Shown here piece by piece: positions 43,990 through 52,996 of a stretch of DNA of 64,000 bases (positions are counted from its first letter, which is position 1; every line of letters begins with the position of its first letter). The notes beneath the pieces were generated by a model, which saw nothing but the letters and a program-made list of their open reading frames with translations, had not been told where the DNA came from and ran no database searches. Where the stretch lies: contig NZ_JAQNDO010000001.1 in assembly GCF_028369105.1 (NCBI RefSeq), positions 6,106,501 through 6,170,500 on the forward strand, written 5' to 3'. The position numbers and the translations under genes are program-made. This DNA is from Polyangium mundeleinium (GTDB lineage Bacteria; Myxococcota_A; Polyangia; Polyangiales; Polyangiaceae).

Positions 43990-46131
43990 ATGCGCCGCGC
44001 ATTCGCCCCCGCCTCCGCCCTCGTCCTCGTCGGCTGCACGACCGGCGCGCCGCCGCCGCCCACCGCGCGTGACCTCACGCCCGCGCCTTCCGCCTCGATC
44101 GCCGCCCCGGCCCCCACCGCCAAGGCCGCCCCGGTCGCGCTATCCGCACAGGATTCCACGTTCGTCGAGGTCCGCACCGGGTACGGCACCTTTTGCGCCC
44201 GCACGGAGCGCGGCTTTCTCCATTGCTGGGGCCTCGTGGTCCTCCCCGGCGAAATGGCCAAACGCACGCACTACCGCCCCACGCTCATGCCGGGCTTCAC
44301 CAACCTGAAAGGCTTCACCATCCTCAAGGAGGGGCAAATCGTCGGCTGGAACGCGGCCGGCACGGTGATTCGCTTGGTGCGAGAGGACCCGACAAAACCC
44401 TTCTACATCACGCGTGGCTTCCTTTCGGTGCAGCCCACGCCCGAGGAGATCGCGAAGTTCTCCTTGGGCGTGCCGGCCCAGGTGACCTCACGCATCGTCG
44501 CCGGCAGCCACGATTGCTTGCTCTCCGACAAGGGCGAGGTCTTTTGCCAAATCGGCGGCGATTTCACGAACTCGCCGTTCTTGCGGGTGCCGGTCCCGCC
44601 CATGCGCACCCTCGCCGATACCACATGCGGCGTGGGCGTGGACGGCGGGTTCCATTGCTGGAACCTCGACAGACAGGAAACGACGCTCCTCGACAAGCCC
44701 GCCCCCGGTTACGGCGTGGCGTCCGTGCCCCTGAAAGGGCCCGTGGCAGAAGCGCTCCTCGCCCGCTTCCAGCCGGGCAAGCCGCAGGTATGCGCGCGGC
44801 GGCCCGACGGCACCGTCTTCTGCCACGATTGGCTCGTCGACCAGAAGCTCCGGGAGATCGCCGAGGGCAAGCTGGTGACGCGGCTCTTCACCCTCCCGGG
44901 GCAGAGCCTGTGCGTGAGCCGCGAGGACGGTGTGTCGCGCTGCACCTGCGACGTCGCGCAGCCCTGCGGAGACACGCAGACGACGTTCGACGTACTCCCG
45001 TCGGTCGATGCGTCGCTCGGGGTGGCGGTGTCCGTAGGAAACATCTGCGCGCTCGGGAAGGATCATCGCGTGCGGTGCTTCGGCGAGCGCATGGGGGGCC
45101 GGCTCGGCGACGGCCAGGAGATCGAGCTCGAACGGGCCACAAAGGCCCCCGGGATCACGGGAGCGAGCGAGATCAGCGCCGACGACGGCGTCGTCTGCGC
45201 GCGCTTCGGGACGACCCGCGTCTCCTGCTGGGGCGCGATCGCCGGCGTCGAGCACGTGCCCCGGCACGATCTCGTGCTGCCCGAGCCAGCCGTCGACGCA
45301 ATCGTTGGCGGCGTGGGGCTCTGCGTGCGCGGCGCAAAGTCAGGCCGCTGGTACTGCCGGAACAAGGCATTTTTCCCAGGGAACCTGAAGGACGACTTCA
45401 CCTTGCTCGTCGACACCGGCGGCGCACCGGTGAAAGACGTCACCCTGTCCATCGACAACGGGAGCGGCATCGCAGTCGCCAAGCGCAGCGGCGGCGCAGG
45501 GAGGTTCCATTACGCGGGAAGCCCGAAGCCCCTCCGCGTGCAATGGATCGACCCGAAGGACGAGCTGGCAAACGCCACCTACCTCGACCTGAGCAGCAAC
45601 GCCATCCTCGCCGACGGGACGGCCATCCTCCAGAAGGACACGAGCGGCGATCATGAGCGAGTCCCCGCGAAGTTCCGCGCCGTGAAGCTAGCCAACGGGA
45701 CAACCTTCCTCCGGAAGGACACGAGCGGCGATCATGAGCGGGTCCCTGGGAAGTTCCGCGCCGTGCTGCGCTCAGCCCATTGCGCCGTCGACGCGAGCGC
45801 GCGTCTCCTCTGCATGGGCGCACCCGAGGGGCCCAAGGTCGTCCTGACCGACGTCGCAGACGTCGACGCCGATTGCGTGAGCACCACCCGAGGCGAAGTC
45901 TTTTGCTTCGACCGCATGCCAAAGAAAAAAGGCGAGATCGCCTCCTTCCGTCGCATCGAGGGGCTCCCCGACGGCGCGATCGTACAACTCGGGGGCGACT
46001 GCGGCCGCACACGAGAGGGAGAGGTGTATTGCTGGGGGAGCGTGTTCGATCTCGGCGACCGCGATCCCGTGCAGCGCACGCCCGTGGAGATCGCCAAGCC
46101 CGAAAGCATATTTCAACATTATGGGTGGTGA
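43990..46131 (+). CDS. RCC1-like repeat lipoprotein with internal 81-nt duplication
   Basis: A 713-residue lipoprotein (signal RRAFAPASALVLVGC). Many short repeats of the RCC1/regulator-of-chromosome-condensation type are present (CARTERGFLHCWGL, CGVGVDGGFHCWNL, CALGKDHRVRCFGE, CARFGTTRVSCWGA, CGRTREGEVYCWGS), each ending in a Cys-x-Trp/Gly unit, giving a large propeller. Near residues 545-600 a 27-residue segment (KDTSGDHERVPxKFRAV) is repeated in tandem because 81 nt are duplicated. RCC1-like domains in myxobacterial lipoproteins are surface scaffolds. ATG 43990 was chosen over the upstream GTG. Enzyme activity is not evident. Confidence 0.78.
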   Translation: MRRAFAPASALVLVGCTTGAPPPPTARDLTPAPSASIAAPAPTAKAAPVALSAQDSTFVEVRTGYGTFCARTERGFLHCWGLVVLPGEMAKRTHYRPTLMPGFTNLKGFTILKEGQIVGWNAAGTVIRLVREDPTKPFYITRGFLSVQPTPEEIAKFSLGVPAQVTSRIVAGSHDCLLSDKGEVFCQIGGDFTNSPFLRVPVPPMRTLADTTCGVGVDGGFHCWNLDRQETTLLDKPAPGYGVASVPLKGPVAEALLARFQPGKPQVCARRPDGTVFCHDWLVDQKLREIAEGKLVTRLFTLPGQSLCVSREDGVSRCTCDVAQPCGDTQTTFDVLPSVDASLGVAVSVGNICALGKDHRVRCFGERMGGRLGDGQEIELERATKAPGITGASEISADDGVVCARFGTTRVSCWGAIAGVEHVPRHDLVLPEPAVDAIVGGVGLCVRGAKSGRWYCRNKAFFPGNLKDDFTLLVDTGGAPVKDVTLSIDNGSGIAVAKRSGGAGRFHYAGSPKPLRVQWIDPKDELANATYLDLSSNAILADGTAILQKDTSGDHERVPAKFRAVKLANGTTFLRKDTSGDHERVPGKFRAVLRSAHCAVDASARLLCMGAPEGPKVVLTDVADVDADCVSTTRGEVFCFDRMPKKKGEIASFRRIEGLPDGAIVQLGGDCGRTREGEVYCWGSVFDLGDRDPVQRTPVEIAKPESIFQHYGW

Positions 46132-46217
46132 TGTGTTTGGCGGGGGCGCCTCGCTGGGGCTTTGCCTTGGGCCCCACCGGGGCTATCTTCTTCTCTCTGA
46201 ACGGAGAGCGTTCAATC

Positions 46218-48883
46218 ATGGAACCCATCACGATCCTCACGACGCTCGGCAAGGTCTTCGCCGCGGGGGCGCTCAGCTACCTTGGCGAGGCCAAACAGGG
46301 GTTTGACGAGTCGGACGTCAGCGCGATCAGCGCCGTCGTCGAGGCCCTCGGCGCCGTGCACGGGGTGGCGACGGCCAAGCCGCGGACACGGATGACGGCG
46401 CTGCATACGGCGCTCGTGCTCCAGGCGTTCGGCACGGCATTTTACGAGCACTGGGCGGGGGACGAGCGGATGGCGCCCGGGTTGCAGGAGCGGTCCTGGA
46501 TTCATCGGGCCCTCCGGTCGAACGACAAGGCTGCGCGGGAGGAGGAGATCCAGACGCGGCTCCGGCTCGCGTTGGGGTGGCTGCGGTCGGAATTCGAGGA
46601 GCGGGCCGCGGGGGAGAGACTTTCGGCGATGCATGCGATGCATCCCGATCCGATGGCCACGCCGATTTATCAGGCGTTGTACACGGCGTTCGCCGATGGG
46701 CGGTTCGAGGGGGGCGAGGACACGGCATTGCTCGACATGCGGCGCGAGGGGGCGCGGCTCCAGTTCGAGGGCGCGTTTCAGATGGCGTATGCCGAGCTGC
46801 TGGTGACGGGGGCGGGGCAGGAGCTGGGGCGGTTTTTGCTGGAGGTCGACAAGGATCGCGGGAGGCAGCTTCGGCGACGGTTGATGGAGGAGGGGTCGAT
46901 TTCGGACAGGCGGCACGTCTTCGGGACGGCCACGCCGGGCGTGCCGATGATGCCGCTCGGTTTCATGTATGTGGAGCCGAACGGCGAATCGGGAACGACG
47001 CGCAAGCCTCTTCGCGAGTTCATTGGTGACCTGCTCGGGAAGCATCCCATCGTCGTCGTGCGTGGGGATTTCGGTATGGGCAAGTCCCTCACCGCGCGGA
47101 TGCTCGCCTTTGAGTGGGCGCAGAGGTACATGCGGGTCGTCGACCAACCGTCCGCGGAGCTCGTGTATCCGATCTTCATCAAGTGCGCGCGAGACTTTCA
47201 GCGCGAGTCTTTTGCTGCGACGGTCCGGGAGGCGGTCCGCAACCAGGCCGAGGCGATCGGGATCTCTTTGCTGCGGAGTGACGAGGCTTTGGCGATGCCG
47301 CCCGATACGATGCGTGTCGTGTACATTGTGGATGGGCTGGACGAGGTCGCGTTGTCGCATGCGGAGGTGGAGCAGCTTTTTCGGGAGCTGAAGGGGGCGA
47401 CGAGTGATCGGCATCGGGTGGTGGTGTTCTCGCGAAAGGGCGCGTTGCCACAGGAGGACAAGCTCAAGGGCATTCCCGTCATCGATGTGCAGCCCTTCCG
47501 TGAGGAGGATCAGATCGGGGCTTGGCTCGATCGCTGGAACCAAATCAGCGGAAGCGAGCCCGTCACGGTCGAGGGACTAAAAAACGCCAAACTTCTGGAG
47601 CTGGCGACGACGCCCATCCTGCTCTTCATGATCGCCGTCACCTGGGATCCTACCCGGATTGAGGAGGACCAAACGAGCCAGGTGGCGATCTACGAGCATT
47701 TCTTCAAGCAGATCGCCGCCGGGAAGTGCAAGCACGACCGGGATCGGCATCCTCGCGTGGCGGAGGCGTCCGAGAAACTCCGGGAGAAGCTGCGCGAGCA
47801 TGGCCACATCGGGAAGGAATCCTCGCTGGAGGATGCGATGTTGTGGCTCATGTCGCGTCTTGCGTGGGAGCACCGGAGGCGTGAAGCGCGGGGCGAGCAT
47901 CTCGATTTGCAGGACGTCAACAACCTCCTCCGGAAGGTGCTCGACCTCCGCGGAGAGTCGCAGGTGCAGGAGATGATCCGCATGGGAGCGATGCTCGTGT
48001 TGCAGGCCGACCTGCGGGATCAGAATCACGTGATCCTGTTCGGCCACAAGAGCTTCGGGAGTTCTTGGTGGCGCGCTGGTGGGCGGATCGGCTGCGGGCG
48101 ATTCTCCAGGAACGCAGGGAATCGAGGCAGAGGAGCCTGGAGCGTGAGCTTTATGGTGCGATGTTGATCGAAGAAGACAACCGCAGCTTCGAGTTTTTGA
48201 TGGCCATTCTCAACGGCGTCCAGTGGAGGGAGGACGAAAGAAAGAACCTTGGGGGTTGGGCGGAGGGCTGCTTCGTCGATGAACGGCCGGATTTTGACGA
48301 AGGCAAGCACGAGGAGGAACGGTCATGGCGAGATGACCAGCGCGTTCAACTTCGACATGCTGCGTTGGCGATCCGGTGCTCCCTTCACGGACTGGAACCA
48401 TTGAAGGTCAAGACGTCGGCGCTGCGTTCCATGCTGGCATGGTTTTGGATGCGTCAGGAGTGGGTGTGCTTGTACGCGACAGGGATCAGCGCAGAGGGTG
48501 TTAGCCTGGAACGTACGGACCTCAGACGTGCGGAGCTCAGCGGTGCGGACCTCAGCGGTGCGAACTTCAGCGAGGCGAACCTTAGTGAGGCGTACCTCTT
48601 CGGTGCGGACCTCAGCGGTGCGTACCTCTTCGGTGCGCACCTCCGAGGTGCGTACCTGATCGGCGCGAACCTGATCGGCGCGCACCTCCGAGGTGCGGAC
48701 CTCATCGGCGCGCACCTCAGCGGTGCGCACCTGATCGGCGCGGACCTCATCGGCGCGCACCTCAGCGGTGCGAATCTCAGCGGCGCTCTCTACAATGCGC
48801 TTACTCGCTGGCCCGAATCCTTCGACCCAAGCTTCCGAGGGGCAATCGATGTCGACATTTCAGGAAGGTCGGCGCGAGATTGA
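46218..48883 (+). CDS. NACHT (STAND) NTPase with C-terminal pentapeptide repeats, apparent 1-nt frameshift
   Basis: The protein reads in one frame to about 48060 and continues in another to 48883; adding one G in the GGG at 48058-48060 joins GHKSFG to EFLVARWWADRL and gives about 888 residues. NACHT features: Walker A VVVRGDFGMGKSLTARML (about 281-295), Walker B VVYIVDGLDEV (about 368-377). The C-terminal about 100 residues are pentapeptide repeats (AELSGADLSGANFSEANL...), a right-handed beta helix. STAND NTPases with such tails are regulators or, in many bacteria, antiviral sensors (bNACHT/Avs-like). The ribosome site GGAGAG is partly in a 5-bp hairpin (46193-46208). The frameshift could be an assembly homopolymer error. 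Confidence 0.78.
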
Positions 48884-49400
48884 CCAGTTTTTCCCGCGCT
48901 AGATGCAGCCGCGCGTAGGCCGTCTTCAACCGTATCCGCAACCTGCGGGCAATCTCCACCATCGAGCGTCCCTCGATCTCGTACGCAATCAGCACAGCGG
49001 CGACCTTCCGGCCGAGCCTGCCGAGGACCCTCGCCAGGAGGCGGGTCGCCTCCATGGCCTGGATCATTCGTGGAAAGACTGGCGGCTCGGGGAGATCGGC
49101 CCTGAGGTCCTCGACTCGGTTCCGGGCGAGTTTGCGATGGTTCGAGGCCATGTAGAGCGCGACCGTGTAGAGCCAGGGTCGTGCTTGATCGCCGAGCGCG
49201 AGGCGATCGTGGCGCTGCCAGGCGAGCACGAAGACCTCCTGCACGAGATCGTCAGCCTCGCGATCCGAGACGCCGCGGGCGCGGAGGATGGAGCGGACGA
49301 ACCCCCGGCATTCGCGGTAAAACCCCGCGAAGGACGCCTCGGGGGAGGGAAGGAGTGTAGGTTTCTTGGCGGATTCAGGATGGACGTCTACGTTGCTCAC
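48801..49400 (-). CDS. ECF-type RNA polymerase sigma factor
   Basis: A 199-residue sigma factor starting at GTG 49400. Region 2: FVRSILRARGVSDREADDLVQEVFVLAWQRHDRL, with the core-binding DLVQEVF. Region 4: ATRLLARVLGRLGRKVAAVLIAYEIEGRSMVEIARRLRIRLKTAYARLHLARE, helix-turn-helix for -35 contacts. No anti-sigma gene is adjacent. The 3' end overlaps the end of the NACHT gene by 83 bp in convergent orientation, so transcription of one could interfere with the other. The upstream in-frame extension to 49847 is not credible. Confidence 0.83.
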   Translation of the reverse strand: MSNVDVHPESAKKPTLLPSPEASFAGFYRECRGFVRSILRARGVSDREADDLVQEVFVLAWQRHDRLALGDQARPWLYTVALYMASNHRKLARNRVEDLRADLPEPPVFPRMIQAMEATRLLARVLGRLGRKVAAVLIAYEIEGRSMVEIARRLRIRLKTAYARLHLAREKLVNLAPTFLKCRHRLPLGSLGRRIRASE

Positions 49401-49604
49401 AGCTCGTGAACTCCAGGTGGTTTGGTGTTTGCGGGTCAGACGCCGGTCGGTGTTGCAAGCGCCGGCTGGCGTCGCTTCTTTGTCGCACAGGTTGGCGGGG
49501 AAGAAAATCCCCAAACGCAGAGATTGGTTCGTCGCGGGAAACCCCGCGAACCCAAGGGAATGGGGCGAGGGACCTTGGAATGGGGGCCGTGATCCTGGCG
49601 GAAC

Positions 49605-49638
49605 GGGCGGGCCGACCTGAAGGGAGGTCGGCCCGCCC
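49605..49638 (-). terminator. Strong 14-bp hairpin terminator below the four-helix gene
   Basis: GGGCGGGCCGACCT (49605-49618) pairs perfectly with AGGTCGGCCCGCCC (49625-49638) around a 6-nt loop, 6 nt from the stop of 49645-49974. T-rich bases follow on the plus strand side, so it may work in both directions. Confidence 0.6.
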
Positions 49639-49644
49639 TTGGTT

Positions 49645-49974
49645 TCACGATGCGCGGCGGTAGACGAGGCGGCCGAGGGTGGCGATGACGTGGTCCATTC
49701 GGTCCAGTGCCTGCGCGTCGACGCTGCCGATGTAGCGCATGGCCTGGGCGACCTGGACGCAAGCGAGCACTTCCCTTGCCGAGCCGAGTGCGGAGGCGTA
49801 GCGCTGCCGTTTCGTCCCGCCCTGATTGCCCATTCCCTCCGCCACATTCAGCGCGACGCTATGCGTGGCCCTGCGCATTTGCCGAGCCAGATCCGAATCC
49901 CGCCGTTCGATCTGCTCCGCAATGCCTGCCGCGTCCCCCGCCATGGCCAGAACGACCTCGTAAATCCTCAGCAT
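49645..49974 (-). CDS. Four-helix bundle protein (S23/IVS family)
   Basis: A 109-residue helical protein: LRIYEVVLAMAGDAAGIAEQIERRDSDLARQMRRATHSVALNVAEG (about 1-46) with the conserved S/N-V-x-N-AEG end, then YASALGSAREVLACVQVAQ. This is the four-helix bundle family found in 23S rRNA intervening sequences and also as Avd in diversity-generating retroelements. No reverse transcriptase is near, and no intervening-sequence rRNA is present. ATG 49974 has a GGAGG site. Function of stand-alone copies is unknown. Confidence 0.8.
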   Translation of the reverse strand: MLRIYEVVLAMAGDAAGIAEQIERRDSDLARQMRRATHSVALNVAEGMGNQGGTKRQRYASALGSAREVLACVQVAQAMRYIGSVDAQALDRMDHVIATLGRLVYRRAS

Positions 49975-50033
49975 AAAGAACCTCCGCCCGACGACCCTTT
50001 CGCCGGGACCCCCGTCCCACACCGTCGCGCGCA

Positions 50034-50127
50034 GGCCTCTTCAAGGCTGCGCAGCACCGCGCGGAGCCGCGCGGAGCAGCACGCAGTGCTGCGAGCACGG
50101 CGAGCACGGCCTGGCCTTGAAGAGGCC
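50034..50127. other. Structured intergenic element closed by a perfect 14-bp inverted repeat
   Basis: GGCCTCTTCAAGGC (50034-50047) and GCCTTGAAGAGGCC (50114-50127) are exact reverse complements, enclosing 66 nt with an inner GCAGCAC/GTGCTGC hairpin at about 50076-50092 and a CCGCGCGG direct repeat. It lies between the four-helix and ABC-F genes. Confidence 0.7.
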
Positions 50128-50173
50128 GAGCACGACGGTACGCTGGCCGTCCCCGAGCGGGATCTCCTGAACA

Positions 50174-50262
50174 CGGCTCCCGCCTGCGCTTGCGCTTGCG
50201 CTCCCGCTTGCGCTCCCGCTCCCGCTTGCGCTTGCGCCCCCGCTTCCGCTCCCGCTCGTCGA
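50174..50262. repeat. Hexanucleotide low-complexity tract
   Basis: The plus strand is a run of GCTTGC and GCTCCC-type hexamers, reading as Ala/Gly/Ser-rich repeats in every minus frame. The minus-strand frame 50041-50424 that crosses it lacks a start codon after the ABC-F gene, so no gene is claimed. The 335-nt gap 49975-50308 holds this tract and the structured element 50034-50127. Confidence 0.6.
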
Positions 50263-50308
50263 GATGGCCGCGGACCGACGCCTTCGACGCAGCGGAGCAC
50301 GAAAGAGG

Positions 50309-51850
50309 CTACCCGACGATATCGACCCGCCCCGGCTGCGCCCCGGTGTCGACGTCGCTCTCGTGGACGCGACCTCCCTCGATCCGCCACACCACACGCG
50401 TCGCGCGTCGGGCGAACGAGGCATCGTGGCTGACCATCACGATGGCCCCGGGATACCCTTCCAGGGCTCGTTCGAGACGTTCGAGGGAGGGCAAGTCGAG
50501 GTGGTTTTCGGGCTCGTCGAGGAGGAGGGCGGCGGCTCTTCGGCTGAGACCGAGGGCGATGGCGAGCTTGCGGGATTCGCCGGGGGAGGGCTCGGCGGAG
50601 GCCAGGATTTGCTCGGGGTCCGTGCCCAATGCGGCGACGAGGGCGAGGGTGCGCCCGCGGGCCTCGGGGCTCTGGGCGCGAACGTCCGCGAGCAGGGCGC
50701 GCCGGGCTTCTGCGGGGAGGTCCTGCGGCAGATAGAGCACCTGGTCCCGGGGGATACGCGCGGCGGCGGCGAGGGCGCCGAGCAATGTGCTTTTGCCTGC
50801 GCCGTTGCGGCCTTCGATGCGGATGCGACCGTCGCGGGGGACGGAGAGACGCACGTCGTGGAGTAGCTCCGCTTCGCCTGCGCGCAGGACGGGCAGATCC
50901 AGGAGGAAGGGCCAGGGCTGGGTTGGCCGCTCCCAGCCGACGTAGATTTCGCCGCCGTGCTCCTTTTCGATGCGGTGACGTGCGAGCTCGGCGCTGGCGC
51001 GCGCGAGATCGGCGCGTGCCACGCCGACGTGGCGCCCGGCGCTTTTTTCTGCGGATTCGATCGCGATTTTTCGGAGCATGCCCCGGCCGTCGTGATCGTT
51101 CTTGTTTTTCATCTGGCTCTTCATGCTTCGCGCCGCGTCGACCATTGCGTGCTCGCGCCTCGCTTGGTCGAGCCTGCGCGCGGCGCGCTTCTCCTCGCCT
51201 TTGGCGGCTTCGCGCTCGCCCTGGGCGTGGGCGGCTTCGGCTTCCCACGCTGCGCGTGCGTCGGCATAACGACCGCGGTAGACGTGCACGTGACCTTGGT
51301 GAATGCGCAGCGTCGTCGTGGTGAGTGCGTCGAGCAGCGTTCGATCGTGCGACACCAAGAGCCCGAGGCCGTCGAAACGACGGAGGGCGCCGACGAGGAG
51401 CCGCCGCGCTTCGACGTCGAGGTGGTTTGCGGGCTCGTCGAGCAGCAGGATGTCGGGCGCTTCGAAGAGCGCGGCGCCGATTTGCCAACGCTTCCGCTCG
51501 CCGGGGGAGAGCGTGGGCCAGCGCTCGAGGTCTTCGACGATGAGATCGAGCCTGCCGCGGAGTGCGACGGCTTCTCCGTCGAGATCCTCGGCGAATCGGA
51601 GGATTGCATCGGAGAGGGAATCGACGGTCTGCGGGCAGAGCACGACGCGTGCTTCGGCGGGATCACGCCGCACGTGGCCGCGCTCGGGGCGCAAATCGCC
51701 TGCGAGCAGACGGAGCAGCGTGGTCTTGCCGGCGCCGTTTTCGCCGACGATCCCGGCCCATCCGGGCCCGAGGTGCAGCTCGACGTCTTCGAGCAGCGAC
51801 GTGGCATCCCCATGGGAAAACGCCATGCGAAGCGCATGAAGCGATAACAT
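50309..51850 (-). CDS. ABC-F family ATPase (ribosome-associated, possible antibiotic resistance)
   Basis: A 513-residue protein with two ABC ATPase domains and no membrane segment. First domain: Walker A GENGAGKT (36-43), signature LSPGERKR (about 113-120), Walker B ILLLDEPANHLD. Second: GRNGAGKST (about 345-353), signature EPSPGESRKL, Walker B LLLDEPENHLD. A charged linker (about 195-300, KNKNDHDGRGMLRK) joins them. This is the ABC-F layout of translation factors and of Vga/Lsa/Msr-type proteins that dislodge antibiotics from the ribosome. ATG 51850 has an AGGAG site 8 nt upstream, which a leader arm can hide. Resistance role is inferred from layout and leader, not shown. Confidence 0.87.
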   Translation of the reverse strand: MLSLHALRMAFSHGDATSLLEDVELHLGPGWAGIVGENGAGKTTLLRLLAGDLRPERGHVRRDPAEARVVLCPQTVDSLSDAILRFAEDLDGEAVALRGRLDLIVEDLERWPTLSPGERKRWQIGAALFEAPDILLLDEPANHLDVEARRLLVGALRRFDGLGLLVSHDRTLLDALTTTTLRIHQGHVHVYRGRYADARAAWEAEAAHAQGEREAAKGEEKRAARRLDQARREHAMVDAARSMKSQMKNKNDHDGRGMLRKIAIESAEKSAGRHVGVARADLARASAELARHRIEKEHGGEIYVGWERPTQPWPFLLDLPVLRAGEAELLHDVRLSVPRDGRIRIEGRNGAGKSTLLGALAAAARIPRDQVLYLPQDLPAEARRALLADVRAQSPEARGRTLALVAALGTDPEQILASAEPSPGESRKLAIALGLSRRAAALLLDEPENHLDLPSLERLERALEGYPGAIVMVSHDASFARRATRVVWRIEGGRVHESDVDTGAQPGRVDIVG

Positions 51851-51854
51851 ATTC

Positions 51855-51958
51855 TGTTCTCCTGAATCGGTGGCCGGCGCGTTCCCCGCGGTTCGTCTCG
51901 TCGGGGTGGGGCGCCGGGCGTCACGGCACGTCTATGAACGGCTGGATTCAGGAAAACA
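51855..51958 (-). promoter_or_regulatory. Putative translational attenuator of the ABC-F gene
   Basis: On the mRNA strand, TGTTTTCCTGAATC (51958-51945) can pair with GATTCAGGAGAACA (51868-51855): 13 Watson-Crick pairs and one G-U. The second arm contains the ribosome site of the ABC-F gene, ending 4 nt before its ATG. Upstream lies a possible leader ORF whose stop falls in the first arm. This is the layout of antibiotic-inducible attenuators. Confidence 0.6.
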
Positions 51959-51965
51959 GGCGCAA
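51948..51965 (-). CDS. Possible leader peptide MRLFS ahead of the ABC-F gene
   Basis: TTG 51965-51963 followed by CGC CTG TTT TCC TGA gives a five-codon ORF. GGAGG at 51979-51975 sits 9 nt upstream. The stop codon lies within the anti-SD arm, so a stalled ribosome would free the ABC-F ribosome site. The TTG start and tiny size make this tentative. Confidence 0.4.
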   Translation of the reverse strand: MRLFS

Positions 51966-52093
51966 GGGCGGAATCCTCCGAAGGGGGCGAGCAAGATAGC
52001 AGCCTCGTTCATGCTCGCAAGAAAGAATTTCCGGCTGTACCCTCGCGCTCGTCTGCTCCGGCGGATGTGTTTCGGCTTCACCTAGGAGGAAAT

Positions 52094-52996
52094 ATGCTTT
52101 TACGACAGGCGGCCCTGACCCTCACCTTCACCTCGTCGCTCCTGCTGATCGGCGCCGCGATGGGCTGCAGCGGCGGCAGCGGCGACAGCAGCGGCAGCGC
52201 GGCCGGCGGCCAGGGCGCTGGCAGTTCTTCCTCTCTGAGTGGCTCGGGAGGCCAGGGAGGCCTCGGCGGCATGGGCGGCCAGGGCGGTGACGGTGGCATC
52301 GTGTTCGTCGGCTCCGGCGGCTCGGGCGGCGGCGGCGGCGCGGGCGGCAACTGCACGCCGGAGCTCGTCGGCATCGTACGCGATTTCAAGGGGTATCCGA
52401 ATGGCCACCCTGATTTCGAGCATTTCGGCGGCGACGGCCTGAAGGGCCTCGTGAAGTTCGATCTCGGCCCCGACAAGAAGCCCGTCTACGCGCCCGACGG
52501 CCCCACCGCGCACACGACCGGCGCTGCGGAGTTCGACCAGTGGTACCGCGACGTCGAAGGCGTGAACATGCCGATGCCGTTCAAAGTCACGTTGACCGAG
52601 GACCCGGCGACCGGGATTGCCACCTTCGAGAGCACCGCGTTTTTCCCGATCGACAATCAGCTCTTCGGCAACGAGGGCTTCGACCACAACTACGGGTTCA
52701 CGTACGAGCTCCACATGACGTTCAAGTACAAGGGCGGCGAGACGTTCGCGTTCAGCGGCGACGACGACCTTTGGGTCTTCGTGAACAACCGCCTCGCCAT
52801 CGATCTCGGCGGCCTGCACCCGCCGCAGACCGACACGCTGAACCTCGACGCGAAGGCCGCCGAGCTCGGGATCGTGCCCGGCGGCGAGTATGCGCTCGAC
52901 TTCTTCCACGCCGAGCGGCACAGCACGGGGTCGAACTTCAAGGTGCAATCGACCCTGAGCTTCACGAACTGCGATCCGATCATCATTCCGAAGTAG
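52094..52996 (+). CDS. Fibro-slime domain lipoprotein
   Basis: A 300-residue lipoprotein (lipobox AAMGC near residue 26) with a Gly/Ser linker (about 27-90). The globular region carries fibro-slime/PA14-like motifs: VGIVRDFKGYPNGHPDFE, FSGDDDLWVFVNNRLAIDLGGLH (about 215-237) and GGEYALDFFHAERHSTGSNF. Fibro-slime proteins are extracellular matrix or adhesion proteins in Dictyostelium-like and bacterial surface contexts. TAGGAGGAAAT before ATG 52094 fixes the start. The ribosome site and length fit well. Its 3' end overlaps the convergent STAS-like gene by 14 nt. Confidence 0.87.
   Translation: MLLRQAALTLTFTSSLLLIGAAMGCSGGSGDSSGSAAGGQGAGSSSSLSGSGGQGGLGGMGGQGGDGGIVFVGSGGSGGGGGAGGNCTPELVGIVRDFKGYPNGHPDFEHFGGDGLKGLVKFDLGPDKKPVYAPDGPTAHTTGAAEFDQWYRDVEGVNMPMPFKVTLTEDPATGIATFESTAFFPIDNQLFGNEGFDHNYGFTYELHMTFKYKGGETFAFSGDDDLWVFVNNRLAIDLGGLHPPQTDTLNLDAKAAELGIVPGGEYALDFFHAERHSTGSNFKVQSTLSFTNCDPIIIPK

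Noticed and set aside
46140-46190. Third partial copy of the E1/E2 element in the NACHT leader (GGGGC/GCCCC hairpins).
   Set aside because: Only generic GC hairpins are shared; none of the conserved arms or the 14-bp stem is present.
48520-48790. CRISPR-like array of short repeats.
   Set aside because: The 15-bp and 30-bp periods encode pentapeptide repeats in frame, with no unique spacers.
49645-49974. Diversity-generating retroelement, suggested by the four-helix (Avd-like) protein.
   Set aside because: No reverse transcriptase, template repeat or variable target gene is near.
50041-50424. Minus-strand frame rich in Ser/Gly after the ABC-F gene.
   Set aside because: It has no start codon or ribosome site downstream of the ABC-F stop and is explained by hexanucleotide repeats.
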